A DNA stretch of 10,405 nucleotides from Candidatus Methanomethylophilaceae archaeon (GCA_017395275.1 JAFPVN010000089.1:1-10405), one strand, 5' to 3'. Positions 1 through 6,299 are shown, counted from the stretch's first letter. Translations and numbers: made by a program. The notes: a model not told the origin generated them from the sequence alone.

Positions 1-287
1 CATACCTTCGCGGACTCAACTACGAGCAGCAGCTCCTGTTCGACAACCTCAAGGCCGCAGAGCCCGGAGAGGTCGTCAGGACCCACCGCAGGGATCTCCC
101 CATCATCCCGCAGTTCGTAGGGAAGACTGTCAGCATATACAACGGAAAAGAGTTCAAAGACGTGGAGATAAAGCCCGAGATGATCGGATGCTTCATCGGA
201 GAATTCATCATGACGAGGAAGACTCCGCAGCACTCCGGACCCGGAGTCGGTGCTACCAGGTCTTCGAAGTCGGTCGCGCTCAAGTGA
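1..287 (+). CDS. rpsS: 30S ribosomal protein uS19 (S19), 5' truncated by window edge
   Basis: Reading codons from base 3 gives 94 residues ending at TGA 285-287; the start lies upstream of the window. uS19 sits in the head of the small subunit near the A site, next to uS13. The visible part carries the family hallmarks: a THRRDLPIIP segment, then YNGKEF, the conserved VEIKPEMIG, GEFIMTRK, and the C-terminal GVGATRSSKS signature. Archaeal uS19 is usually about 130-150 residues, so roughly 40 N-terminal residues are missing. It precedes uL22 by 11 bases, the usual S10-operon order; uL2 would be expected just upstream. The identification is firm; only the N-terminus is unknown. Confidence 0.97.
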   Translation, partial: YLRGLNYEQQLLFDNLKAAEPGEVVRTHRRDLPIIPQFVGKTVSIYNGKEFKDVEIKPEMIGCFIGEFIMTRKTPQHSGPGVGATRSSKSVALK

Positions 288-298
288 GGTGTTAGAGG

Positions 299-745
299 AT
301 GCATGGATATACAGCAACAGCGAACCCCGACACCTCCGCCAAGGCACTTGGGAAGGAGCTCCCTATCTCCCCCAAGCTCGCCCGTGAGGTCTGCGGCATG
401 ATCCGCGGAATGAAAGTCGATAAGGCGATCAAGGCCCTCGAGGACGTAATGGCCCTCAAGAGACCTGTTCCCCTTAAGAGATACAACAAGCGCGTGTCCC
501 ACAAGCAGGGCGTTGGACCCGGAAGATATCCCGAGAAGGCCGCCGAGGCCATCCTCAAAGTCATCCAGAGTGCCGTTGCCAACGCAACCTACAAGGGACT
601 CGACACGGAGTCCATGGAACTGGTCACCATCACCGCCTCCAGGGGCAGGGTCATCCCCGGCCACATCGCGAGGGCACACGGAAGGGCGACCCAGTGCAAC
701 CAGGACACCGTGAACATCGAGGTAATCATCGAGGAGGTAGAGTAA
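299..745 (+). CDS. rplV: 50S ribosomal protein uL22 (L22)
   Basis: This 148-residue protein is archaeal uL22, which binds 23S rRNA and sends a beta-hairpin along the peptide exit tunnel. Visible features are the N-terminal globular part (ISPKLAREVCGMIRGMKVDKAI, about 23-44, split here as ISPKLAREV and IRGMKVDKAI), the basic RYNKRVSHKQG stretch (61-71), and the tunnel-hairpin region ITASRGRVIPGHIARAHGRA-type sequence near 111-130, followed by a short acidic tail. Length is normal for archaea, which are longer than bacterial L22. The ATG start is backed by GAGGTG at 286-291, seven bases upstream and overlapping the uS19 stop. Its own C-terminal codons contain the ribosome binding site of uS3. 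Confidence 0.97.
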   Translation: MHGYTATANPDTSAKALGKELPISPKLAREVCGMIRGMKVDKAIKALEDVMALKRPVPLKRYNKRVSHKQGVGPGRYPEKAAEAILKVIQSAVANATYKGLDTESMELVTITASRGRVIPGHIARAHGRATQCNQDTVNIEVIIEEVE

Positions 746-746
746 A

Positions 747-1439
747 ATGGCATCAGAGAGAAAATTCGTTGCCGAGAACGTCCGCAGGGTCCTTCTCAAG
801 GAGTACCTCATGAAAGAGGTCAGCCGCGCAGGATTCGGAGGGCTCGAGGTCCAGAGGACCCCCATGGGAACCCGTGTCGCCCTCCAGACCGAGCGCCCCG
901 GACTGGTCATCGGTAGGAAGGGTCAGACCATCAAGAACCTGACCACGGCCATCGAGGAGCAGTTCGGCTTCGAGAACCCCCAGGTCGAGGTGGCCGAGGT
1001 AGCTGACCCCAACCTGAACGCCCAGATCATGGCGGAGAAGCTCGCATTCTCCCTTGAGAGGGGCTGGCACTTCCGCAGAGCGGGACACTCCACCGTACGC
1101 AGGATCATGGATTCCGGTGCGAAAGGATGTCACATCATCGTCGCGGGAAAGCTCACAGGTCAGAGGCACAGGACTGAGAAGTTCAAGGACGGATTCATCA
1201 AGTTCTGCGGAGAGCCCAAAGCGAACTTCATGGACAAGGGTTACGCTGTCGCCAAGCTCAAGATGGGCGTCATCGGCGTCACCGTCGAGATCATGAAGAA
1301 CGAGAAGCTCCCTGCAGACATCACCGTGCTTGGAAAGACGGATGCTGCGGCATCCTACCCTGAGATCTTCGCAGGGAAGGAGGCCGCGGCCGAGGATGCC
1401 CCTGCCGTCGAGGCAGAGGCCGCCGAGGAGGGACAGTGA
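747..1439 (+). CDS. rpsC: 30S ribosomal protein uS3 (S3), KH domain
   Basis: This 230-residue protein is uS3, located at the mRNA entry side of the small-subunit head. An N-terminal KH type-2 domain is visible with its GxxG loop, GRKG at residues 56-59, inside GLVIGRKGQTIKNL. The C-terminal S3 domain follows, with RRAGHSTVRRIMDSGAKG (110-127) and GVTVEIM near 177-183. Residues about 211-230 are an Ala/Glu-rich acidic tail, common in archaeal uS3 and probably disordered. The start is one base after the uL22 stop, with GGAGGT at 733-738. The stop overlaps the start of uL29 (TGATG), suggesting translational coupling. Confidence 0.97.
   Translation: MASERKFVAENVRRVLLKEYLMKEVSRAGFGGLEVQRTPMGTRVALQTERPGLVIGRKGQTIKNLTTAIEEQFGFENPQVEVAEVADPNLNAQIMAEKLAFSLERGWHFRRAGHSTVRRIMDSGAKGCHIIVAGKLTGQRHRTEKFKDGFIKFCGEPKANFMDKGYAVAKLKMGVIGVTVEIMKNEKLPADITVLGKTDAAASYPEIFAGKEAAAEDAPAVEAEAAEEGQ
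1425..1432 (+). promoter_or_regulatory. Ribosome binding site that decides the uL29 start
   Basis: GAGGAGGG lies inside the 3' end of the uS3 gene and complements the archaeal 16S tail. A GTG at 1436 and an ATG at 1439 are adjacent in-frame candidates for uL29. The spacing (3 versus 6 bases) and the better codon favour ATG 1439. Confidence 0.6.
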
Positions 1440-1639
1440 TGTCGCTCAAGGCAGCAGAGATCAGAGAAATGAGTGCAGACGAGCGCAACCAGAAGCTCAA
1501 GGAGCTGAGGGACGAGCTCATGCACGAGAGGGGAGTCTCCGCCATGGGCGGAGCCCCCAGCAACCCCGGTGCCATCCGCGCACTGAGGACGCAGATCGCA
1601 CGCATCCTGACCATCCAGAAGGAGGAGGAAGAGCTCTGA
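1439..1639 (+). CDS. rpmC: 50S ribosomal protein uL29 (L29)
   Basis: This small 66-residue protein is uL29, which sits near the peptide exit tunnel beside uL23 and takes part in the docking surface for SRP and the translocon. It has the expected two-helix layout: KAAEIREMSADERNQKLKEL, a short loop with the archaeal GGAPSNPG motif, and RALRTQIARILTI, then an acidic end. I start it at ATG 1439, which overlaps the uS3 TGA by one base. A GTG three bases upstream would add one Met and cannot be ruled out. The terminal run of Glu codons supplies the binding site for the following aIF1 gene, whose ATG overlaps this stop. Confidence 0.95.
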   Translation: MSLKAAEIREMSADERNQKLKELRDELMHERGVSAMGGAPSNPGAIRALRTQIARILTIQKEEEEL

Positions 1640-1938
1640 TGGCCGAGATCTGTCCCGTATGTGGTTTACCTAAGGAGCTGTGCATGTGCGAGGAGATCGC
1701 ACGCGAGCAGCAGACTGTCAGGATCTCGGTCGACAGCCGCAGATACGGCAAGATGGTCACCGTTATCGATGGGATCGATGAGAACGACATCGATATCAAC
1801 GACCTCGCCAAGCAGCTGAAGAACAAGTGCGCCGCCGGAGGCACCGCCAAGGACGGCCGCATCGAGCTTCAGGGAGATCACAAGAAGAAAGTCAAGATCG
1901 TCCTGGAGGACATGGGCTTCCGCACGGAAGTCAGGTGA
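1639..1938 (+). CDS. Translation initiation factor aIF1 (SUI1/eIF1 family)
   Basis: This 99-residue protein is the archaeal homologue of eIF1. In the family it binds the small subunit near the P site and promotes accurate start-codon selection by discriminating against wrong initiation complexes. The N-terminus has a four-cysteine cluster (C5, C8, C15, C17; CPVCGLPKELCMC), a likely zinc knuckle seen in many euryarchaeal aIF1 proteins. The SUI1 core follows, with RRYGKMVTVIDGI (34-46), and CAAGGTAKDGRIELQGDH (64-81), which is the most conserved family stretch. ATG 1639 overlaps the uL29 TGA by one base and has AAGGAGGAGG at 1619-1628. A longer in-frame extension upstream overlaps uS3/uL29 and is rejected. 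Co-transcription with ribosomal proteins is common in euryarchaea. Confidence 0.96.
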   Translation: MAEICPVCGLPKELCMCEEIAREQQTVRISVDSRRYGKMVTVIDGIDENDIDINDLAKQLKNKCAAGGTAKDGRIELQGDHKKKVKIVLEDMGFRTEVR

Positions 1939-1939
1939 G

Positions 1940-2191
1940 ATGAACAGGAGCGATTTCATGAGGACTGAGTTCATAGGAATGGATGTCGAGGTCATCTCCG
2001 CGGGATGCCCCATGAGAGGTGTCATTGTGGACGAGACCAAGAACACGTTCACCGTCGAATCGGCCAGAACCGAGAAGATGGTCCCCAAGAAGGGCAATGA
2101 GTTCAGGTTCACATACAATGGGCAAGAGATCGTCGTCAGAGGATCTGAGATACTGCACCAACCAGAGAACAGAATCAAGAAGGTTAGGTGA
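1940..2191 (+). CDS. rnp1: Ribonuclease P protein component 1 (Rnp1, Pop4/p29 family)
   Basis: This 83-residue protein matches archaeal Rnp1, the homologue of eukaryotic Pop4/Rpp29. In the holoenzyme it pairs with Rpp21 (Rnp4) and helps the RNA subunit bind precursor tRNA for 5' leader removal. The sequence has the Sm-like beta-barrel signature GVIVDETKNTF (27-37), FIGMDVEV before it, and the family's C-terminal PENRIKK (75-81). The family is usually about 90-100 residues, so this is slightly compact. ATG 1940 is one base after the aIF1 stop, and its residues align with the family N-terminus. An alternative ATG at 1958 has a better-spaced AGGAG (1946-1950) and would give 77 residues; I prefer the longer form by homology. 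Confidence 0.93.
   Translation: MNRSDFMRTEFIGMDVEVISAGCPMRGVIVDETKNTFTVESARTEKMVPKKGNEFRFTYNGQEIVVRGSEILHQPENRIKKVR
1946..1950 (+). promoter_or_regulatory. AGGAG candidate ribosome binding site for an alternative Rnp1 start
   Basis: AGGAG sits seven bases before the in-frame ATG at 1958, ideal archaeal spacing. The upstream start at 1940 has only AGGTGAG abutting it. This leaves the Rnp1 start open between M1 and M7; both preserve the FIGMDVEV core. Confidence 0.35.
2187..2191 (+). promoter_or_regulatory. GGTGA ribosome binding site for uS17
   Basis: GGTGA overlaps the Rnp1 stop and lies five bases before ATG 2197. It favours that ATG over a GTG at 2188, which is embedded in the site itself. 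Confidence 0.55.
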
Positions 2192-2196
2192 ATTCA

Positions 2197-2529
2197 ATGG
2201 CAACAAAAGTTAGAGACATCGGAATCGGCGTCAACCCTCCCGCGGCAGAATGCAATGACCCCAACTGCCCCTTCCACGGAACACTCTCCGTGAGGGGACA
2301 GATCATCGACGGAGTCGTGGCATCGGTCAAGATGGACGGAACCGCGGTGGTTGAGCGCAACTATCTGAAATATCAGCAGAAATACGAGAGATACGAGAAG
2401 AGGAGCTCGAGGTTCTCGGTGCACGCACCGGCATGCCTCGGACTCAAGGTGGGCGACAACGTCTCCATCATGGAGTGCCGCCCCCTGAGCAAGACCGTGT
2501 CCTTCGTCGCAGTGGAGAAGAGGGAGTAA
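2197..2529 (+). CDS. rpsQ: 30S ribosomal protein uS17 (S17)
   Basis: This 110-residue protein is uS17, an early-binding OB-fold protein of the small-subunit body contacting helices h7 and h11 of 16S rRNA. It starts with an archaeal/eukaryotic-type extension carrying C19 and C24 in ECNDPNCPFHG (18-28). The OB-fold core follows with GQIIDGVVASVKMDGTAVVE, then YLKYQQKYERYEKRSSRFSVH, with the basic RRS-like strand, and VGDNVSIMECRPLSKTVSF near the end. The start is ATG 2197, chosen over GTG 2188 because of the GGTGA at 2187-2191. It ends two bases before uL14. Length and sequence are normal for archaea. Confidence 0.97.
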   Translation: MATKVRDIGIGVNPPAAECNDPNCPFHGTLSVRGQIIDGVVASVKMDGTAVVERNYLKYQQKYERYEKRSSRFSVHAPACLGLKVGDNVSIMECRPLSKTVSFVAVEKRE

Positions 2530-2531
2530 AC

Positions 2532-2930
2532 ATGAAGGGAATCGCAGGTAACCAGACCAGAGGCCTTCAGAACGGCTCCCGTCTCAACGTGATCGACAAC
2601 ACCGGAGCGAAGGTCATCGAGATTATCACCGTCCCCGGATACCACGGCGTCGCAAGGCGCGTGCCCTCCGCGGGAGTCGGCGACCTCGTCATCGCATCCG
2701 TCAAGAAGGGAACCCCCCAGATGAGGAGGCAGATCGTCTTCGCGGTCATCGTCCGCCAGAGGAGGCCCATGAGGCGCCCCGACGGGACCATGGTCTACTT
2801 CGAGGACAACGCCGCGGTCATCACCACCGAGGAAGGGGAGACCAAGGGAACCGACATCAAGGGACCCGTCGCAAGGGAAGCAGCCGAGAGGTGGCCCCGT
2901 ATTTCGGCCACCGCAAGCGTCATCGTGTGA
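2532..2930 (+). CDS. rplN: 50S ribosomal protein uL14 (L14)
   Basis: This 132-residue protein is uL14, at the subunit interface of the large subunit, where it contacts 16S rRNA (bridge B8) and anti-association factor aIF6. Recognisable parts are the beta-barrel start LNVIDNTGAKVIEIITV with DNTGAK at 22-27, GVGDLVIASVKKG (48-60), the basic RQRRPMRRPDG loop (75-85) and FEDNAAVI. It ends with the archaeal C-terminal segment GPVAREAAERWPRIS (111-125). ATG 2532 is two bases after the uS17 stop, with an AGAGGGAG-type purine run before it. Longer in-frame extensions into uS17 are not credible. Length is normal. Confidence 0.97.
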   Translation: MKGIAGNQTRGLQNGSRLNVIDNTGAKVIEIITVPGYHGVARRVPSAGVGDLVIASVKKGTPQMRRQIVFAVIVRQRRPMRRPDGTMVYFEDNAAVITTEEGETKGTDIKGPVAREAAERWPRISATASVIV

Positions 2931-2941
2931 GGTGTAAGGAT

Positions 2942-3313
2942 ATGGTAAGCAGCAAAGCAAGAGTACAGAGGTACAACCAGGCCAACGCACCCCTCCACGT
3001 CAAGAGGAAGATGCTCTCCTCCCACCTTTCGGACGACCTCCGCAAGGAGTTCGGAAAGCGCTCCGCACGTGTCTGCAAGGGCGACACAGTCATGGTCGTC
3101 CGCGGGAACGAGGACATCCGCGGCATCGAGGGGAAGGTAGTCAACGTCTACACCCAGACCGGCCGCGTAGCAATCGAGGGCGTCACCATCAAGTCCGCAG
3201 ACGGAACCGAGAAGGAGCGCCCCATCCACGCATCCAACCTCGTCATCGTCAAGCTCAACCTCGACGATGCATGGAGGAAGGAGGCACTCTCCAGAAAGGA
3301 GGCTAAAGAATGA
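2942..3313 (+). CDS. rplX: 50S ribosomal protein uL24 (L24), KOW domain
   Basis: This 123-residue protein is uL24, an assembly initiator of the large subunit located near the exit tunnel. The archaeal N-terminal part has SSKARVQR, APLHVKRKMLSSHLS and LRKEFGKRS (33-41). The KOW RNA-binding motif is at about 45-80: CKGDTVMVVRGNEDIRGIEG leading into KVVNVYTQTGRVAIEGV. The C-terminal HASNLVIVKLNL strand and a charged tail complete it. ATG 2942 is preceded by GAGGTG at 2929-2934 with a seven-base spacer, overlapping the uL14 stop. Its stop overlaps the eS4 start as ATGA, indicating coupled translation. Confidence 0.97.
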   Translation: MVSSKARVQRYNQANAPLHVKRKMLSSHLSDDLRKEFGKRSARVCKGDTVMVVRGNEDIRGIEGKVVNVYTQTGRVAIEGVTIKSADGTEKERPIHASNLVIVKLNLDDAWRKEALSRKEAKE

Positions 3314-4017
3314 GCGATCACATGAAGAGAATTGCAATCCCGAGGTCGTGGCCCCTCAATAAGAAGGCCCACGTCTTCACCACGAAGCAGTCCGCCGGAG
3401 CACACTCCCTCGAGACCTCCATGCCCGTGATCACCGTCCTCAGGGACATCCTGGGCGTCTGTGACACCGCGAAGGAGGCGAAGAGGATCGTCGGCAACCG
3501 CGACGTGTTCGTCGACGGAAAGGCCGTCAAGAACCCCAAGGCCCCCGTAGGACTCATGGACGTCCTCTCGATCCCCAAGCTCGACGCGGACTACCGCGTC
3601 CTCCTGACCCCCAGGGGAAAGCTCACGCTCGTGAAGATCGAGAAGGACGAGGCTTCCTGGAAGCTCTGCAGGATCGAGGACAAGACCGTCGTCAAGGGCG
3701 GCAAGATCCAGCTGAACCTGCACGACGGAAGGAACATCCTCCTGGACAAGAACGACTACAAGACCGGCGACGTGCTCAAGGTCGCATTCGACGGACAGAA
3801 GATCCTCGAGGCGTACCCCCTCGCAGCAGGAGCGGCGGCACTCGTCAGCTCCGGTAACCACGCCGGACTCGTCGAGACCGTCGAGGAGTACGAGGTCATC
3901 AAGGGATCCGCGGAGAACGTCATCAAGTTCAAGTCGGGAACCGAGACAGTCAAGTCCAACGTGTTCGTCATCGGAGCAGCCGCTCCCGCCATCAAGATGC
4001 CGGAGGCTGAGAACTGA
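3310..4017 (+). CDS. rps4e: 30S ribosomal protein eS4 (S4e)
   Basis: This 235-residue protein is eS4, present in archaea and eukaryotes but not bacteria, and located in the small-subunit body. Domain order fits the family: N-terminal segment with KRIAIPRSWPLNKKAHVF (6-23), an S4-like RNA-binding domain with VFVDGKAVKNPKAPVGLMDV (67-86), the central beta domain (about 97-170), and a KOW-like C-terminal part around SSGNHAGLVETV (180-191). It is near the usual length of about 230-260. ATG 3310 overlaps the uL24 stop as ATGA and has AAGGAGG at 3296-3302 with a seven-base spacer; the in-frame ATG four codons later is less well placed. Confidence 0.97.
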   Translation: MSDHMKRIAIPRSWPLNKKAHVFTTKQSAGAHSLETSMPVITVLRDILGVCDTAKEAKRIVGNRDVFVDGKAVKNPKAPVGLMDVLSIPKLDADYRVLLTPRGKLTLVKIEKDEASWKLCRIEDKTVVKGGKIQLNLHDGRNILLDKNDYKTGDVLKVAFDGQKILEAYPLAAGAAALVSSGNHAGLVETVEEYEVIKGSAENVIKFKSGTETVKSNVFVIGAAAPAIKMPEAEN

Positions 4018-4526
4018 TGAACGCGATGAGAGAGATTCGTATCGAGAAGGTCGTCGTCAACATCGGAGTCGGCGAGGCCGGAGAGAGGCTCGTGAAGGCG
4101 CAGAAGGTCCTCGAGATGGTCACCGGACACAAGTCCGTCCAGACCAACTCCAGCACCATCAACAGGGACTGGGGAATCCGTAAGGGCATGCCCCTCGGAT
4201 GCAAGGTCACCCTCAGGGGCGACGATGCGGCCGAGTTCCTGAAGAAGGCACTCCCCATCAGGGAGATGCGCGTCCCCGAGTACTCGTTCGACAAGGAGGG
4301 CAACATGTCCTTCGGTATCTCGGACTACACCGATTTCGAGGGAATGAAATACGACCCCGAGATCGGAATCTACGGAATGGATATCAACGTCGTCCTCAGG
4401 AGGGCGGGAAACAGGATCACCAAGAGGGCACTCCTCAGGAGGTCCATCCCCAAGAGCCATCGCGTCGCACGCGACGAGGCTATCCAGTTCATGAAGGACA
4501 ACTTCAACGTTAAGGTGATCGAATGA
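4017..4526 (+). CDS. rplE: 50S ribosomal protein uL5 (L5)
   Basis: This 169-residue protein is uL5, which binds 5S rRNA with uL18 in the central protuberance and touches P-site tRNA. Visible family stretches are MREIRIEKVVVNIGVGEAG (4-22), TNSSTINRDWGIRKGMPLGCKVTLRG (about 43-68, in two parts SSTINRDWGIRKG and GCKVTLRG), FSFG-type NMSFGISDYTDF (96-107), YDPEIGIYGMDINVVL and the basic RRAGNRITKRALLRRSIP segment. ATG 4017 overlaps the eS4 TGA by one base, with GGAGG at 4002-4006. ATG 4026 is an alternative start that drops three residues. The stop overlaps uS14 as ATGA. Confidence 0.97.
   Translation: MNAMREIRIEKVVVNIGVGEAGERLVKAQKVLEMVTGHKSVQTNSSTINRDWGIRKGMPLGCKVTLRGDDAAEFLKKALPIREMRVPEYSFDKEGNMSFGISDYTDFEGMKYDPEIGIYGMDINVVLRRAGNRITKRALLRRSIPKSHRVARDEAIQFMKDNFNVKVIE
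4514..4520 (+). promoter_or_regulatory. GGTGATC ribosome binding site for uS14
   Basis: GGTGATC matches the 3' half of the archaeal GGAGGTGATC complement exactly. It lies in the last uL5 codons (Val-Ile) immediately upstream of the uS14 ATG at 4523, supporting that start for a gene of only 48 codons. Confidence 0.55.
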
Positions 4527-4669
4527 AGCCCAAGAAAGAATTCGGAAGGTCCAAGGGCTGCACCAGGTGCGGCCGCCGCAGAGGCATCATCAGGAGATAC
4601 GGGATGCACCTCTGCCGCCAGTGCTTCAGGGAGATGGCTCCCGAGCTGGGATTCAAGAAATACTCGTGA
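4523..4669 (+). CDS. rpsN: 30S ribosomal protein uS14 (S14), zinc-binding type
   Basis: This 48-residue gene is easily missed by length cut-offs but is clearly uS14, a small-subunit head protein near uS3 and uS10. It has the zinc-finger form: CTRC (C13, C16) and CRQC (C31, C34), with the basic GRRRGIIRRYGMHL between them and the FKKYS ending. The start KPKKEFGRSKG fits archaeal uS14, which is about 50-56 residues. ATG 4523 overlaps the uL5 stop as ATGA, preceded by GGTGATC. Position between uL5 and uS8 is the universal operon position of this gene. Confidence 0.96.
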   Translation: MKPKKEFGRSKGCTRCGRRRGIIRRYGMHLCRQCFREMAPELGFKKYS

Positions 4670-4678
4670 GGTGACAAC

Positions 4679-5068
4679 ATGCAGAACGATCCATTGAATG
4701 ACGCAATGTCTGTTATGAAGAACGCCTCCGCGATCGGAAAGAGCGAGTGCACCATCCAGCCCTCCTCCAAACTCATCGGCCGCGTGCTGAAGGTTATGCA
4801 GGACAACGGATACGTGAACCAGTTCGAGTACGTCGAGGACGGAAAGGCCGGAAAGTTCCGTGTGATGATGAAGGGAGCAATCAACGATTGCGGTGTCATC
4901 AAGCCCAGATATTCGGTGAAAGTGGCAGAGCTCGAGAAGTACGAGGCGAGGTTCCTCCCCGCTCAGAACTTCGGTGTTCTTATACTATCAACGACTGAGG
5001 GTGTCGTCACACACAACCGTGCAAGGGAACTTGGTATCGGCGGAAAACTCTTAGCATACGTATACTAA
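4679..5068 (+). CDS. rpsH: 30S ribosomal protein uS8 (S8)
   Basis: This 129-residue protein is uS8, a primary 16S rRNA binder of the central domain (helix 21). The N-terminal domain shows DPLNDAMSVMKNASAIGKS (4-22) and LIGRVLKVMQDNGYV (32-46). The C-terminal RNA-binding domain ends with LSTTEGVVTHNRARELGIGG (103-122) and the strongly conserved LLAYVY terminus. ATG 4679 has GAGGTGA at 4668-4674, overlapping the uS14 stop. The last 25 codons use TTA, CTA and ATA codons that are scarce elsewhere in the ribosomal genes here, part of an AT-rich dip continuing into uL6. Bacterial S8 represses its operon; whether that holds here is unknown. Confidence 0.97.
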   Translation: MQNDPLNDAMSVMKNASAIGKSECTIQPSSKLIGRVLKVMQDNGYVNQFEYVEDGKAGKFRVMMKGAINDCGVIKPRYSVKVAELEKYEARFLPAQNFGVLILSTTEGVVTHNRARELGIGGKLLAYVY

Positions 5069-5100
5069 GGAAGGTATAATATGACAATAGCAGGGAAAAT
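5041..5100 (+). promoter_or_regulatory. AT-rich uS8/uL6 junction, possible internal promoter or control site
   Basis: I count 21 G/C in these 60 bases (35 percent), against 37 of 60 in 5401-5460. It includes an 8-base palindrome ATACGTAT (5056-5063), an overlapping GTATAC, the uL6 binding site GGAAGGT (5069-5075) and TATAAT just before the start codon. An archaeal TATA box cannot be distinguished from weak mRNA structure favouring initiation, so this is tentative. Confidence 0.22.
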
Positions 5101-5632
5101 CGAAAGCACCATCGCTATTCCCAGCGGCGTTACCGTCTCTCAGGACGGCAACGTCGTGAAGGTCAAGGGACCTAAGGGAGAATTAAGCAGAAACTTCGCT
5201 CACCCTAGCGTAATCGTGAAAGTCGAGGGAGACCGCGTCAGTGTCTCGTGCGAATATCCCAGGATCAAGGAGAAGGCCATGGTCGGGACATTCCACGCGC
5301 ACCTGAGGAACATGGTCCACGGAGTAACGGAGGGTTACACCTACCAGCTCAAGACCGTGTTCTCGCACTTCCCGATGAAGGTTGCAGTAAAGGGCGACAA
5401 GGTTCAGATCGACAACTACATGGGAGGCCACGCCCCCCGTTTCGCCAACATCCTCGAGGGCGTCACCGTCAAGGTGGCCGGGGCGGACATCACCGTCACC
5501 GGAGCCGACATCGAGAAGGTCGGACAGACGGCGGCGAACCTCGAGAGGGCGACCTCCAGAGGCGGATTCGACAAGAGGGTCTTCCAGGACGGAATCTACA
5601 TCGTCCACAAATCGCACAAGGTGAAAGAATGA
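5081..5632 (+). CDS. rplF: 50S ribosomal protein uL6 (L6)
   Basis: This 183-residue protein is uL6, made of two related alpha/beta domains, positioned beside the sarcin-ricin loop and the factor-binding site. Domain 1 shows VKVKGPKGELSRNF (26-39) and TFHAHLRNMVHGVTEGY (70-86), the conserved hinge helix. Domain 2 shows FPMKVAVKGDKVQIDNYMGG, in two parts (97-116), and ITVTGADIEKVGQTAANLE (137-155), the family C-terminal signature, ending in FQDGIYIV. ATG 5081 has GGAAGGT at 5069-5075. The first 45 codons are less biased than usual for this operon, including TTA Leu and CTT/CCT codons. The stop overlaps eL32 as ATGA. Confidence 0.97.
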   Translation: MTIAGKIESTIAIPSGVTVSQDGNVVKVKGPKGELSRNFAHPSVIVKVEGDRVSVSCEYPRIKEKAMVGTFHAHLRNMVHGVTEGYTYQLKTVFSHFPMKVAVKGDKVQIDNYMGGHAPRFANILEGVTVKVAGADITVTGADIEKVGQTAANLERATSRGGFDKRVFQDGIYIVHKSHKVKE

Positions 5633-6297
5633 CCGTGAAGACATTCGCAGATCTTACTGGTCTGAAGGACGAGAACGTCGAGGAGCTCAAGACCATCGGA
5701 ATCAACACCGTCGAGGAGCTCCAGGCAGCGGTCAACGACGACGACAAGGTCAAGGAGATCGTCAAGGCGCTCTCCGGAGTCGGACCCAAGACAGTAGACA
5801 AATGGAGGGAGCAGTTCGCCGGTGAGGCGGTCGCCGAGAAGCCCAAGAAGGCCGTCGAGGTCGTCGAGGAGGAGGAGGCCGAGAAGGCATACTCCGTCAA
5901 GGCCAAGCCCGAGCTCGCCGACGAGACCGCTGACGCGCTCGCCAAGAGGGCGGTCATCAGCGGACGCAGGCCCGCATTCAAGAGGCAGGAGTGGTTCAGA
6001 TACTCCAAGCTCGGCGAGTCCTGGCGCAGACCCAAGGGAATCCACTCCAAGATGAAGAGATGCCTGAAGAGGCGCGCACCCGCAGTGGACATCGGTTTCC
6101 GCGGACCCGCCTCCGTGCGCAACCTCCACCCTTCGGGATTCGAGGAGGTCCTCATCCAGAACATCGACGGACTCGAGGGGATCGACCCCAAGAGCCAGGC
6201 AGTCCGCATCGGCGGAACCGTCGGAACGAAGAAGAGGCTCGCCATCCAGGCAAGGGCCGACGAACTCGGTATCAGGGTTCTCAACAGGATGGTGTGA
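5629..6297 (+). CDS. rpl32e: 50S ribosomal protein eL32 (L32e) with N-terminal helix-hairpin-helix extension
   Basis: This 222-residue protein is eL32, a large-subunit protein of archaea and eukaryotes. The conserved core occupies about 105-222: SGRRPAFKRQEWFRYSKLGESWRRPKGIHSKMK (111-143, quoted by its parts SGRRPAFKRQEW and SWRRPKGIHSK), GFRGPASVRNLHPSGFEEV and RIGGTVGTKKR. Before it lies an extra domain: residues 5-33 (FADLTGLK...TIGINTVEEL) and 41-60 (VKEIVKALSGVGPKTVDKWR) resemble tandem helix-hairpin-helix motifs. An acidic/basic linker (about 67-100) follows. Haloarchaeal eL32 has a comparable extension. ATG 5629 overlaps the uL6 stop (ATGA); a longer in-frame extension inside uL6 is rejected. 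Confidence 0.95.
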   Translation: MTVKTFADLTGLKDENVEELKTIGINTVEELQAAVNDDDKVKEIVKALSGVGPKTVDKWREQFAGEAVAEKPKKAVEVVEEEEAEKAYSVKAKPELADETADALAKRAVISGRRPAFKRQEWFRYSKLGESWRRPKGIHSKMKRCLKRRAPAVDIGFRGPASVRNLHPSGFEEVLIQNIDGLEGIDPKSQAVRIGGTVGTKKRLAIQARADELGIRVLNRMV

Positions 6298-6299
6298 AC

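Noticed and set aside
20..910. Minus-strand open frame of 296 codons across uS19, uL22 and uS3
   Set aside because: It crosses three conserved genes on the other strand; no domain or ribosome binding site supports it.
1330..1638. N-terminal extension of aIF1 by 103 codons
   Set aside because: It would overlap the uS3 tail and all of uL29 and is Arg/Pro-rich; the SUI1 family N-terminus and binding site place the start at 1639.
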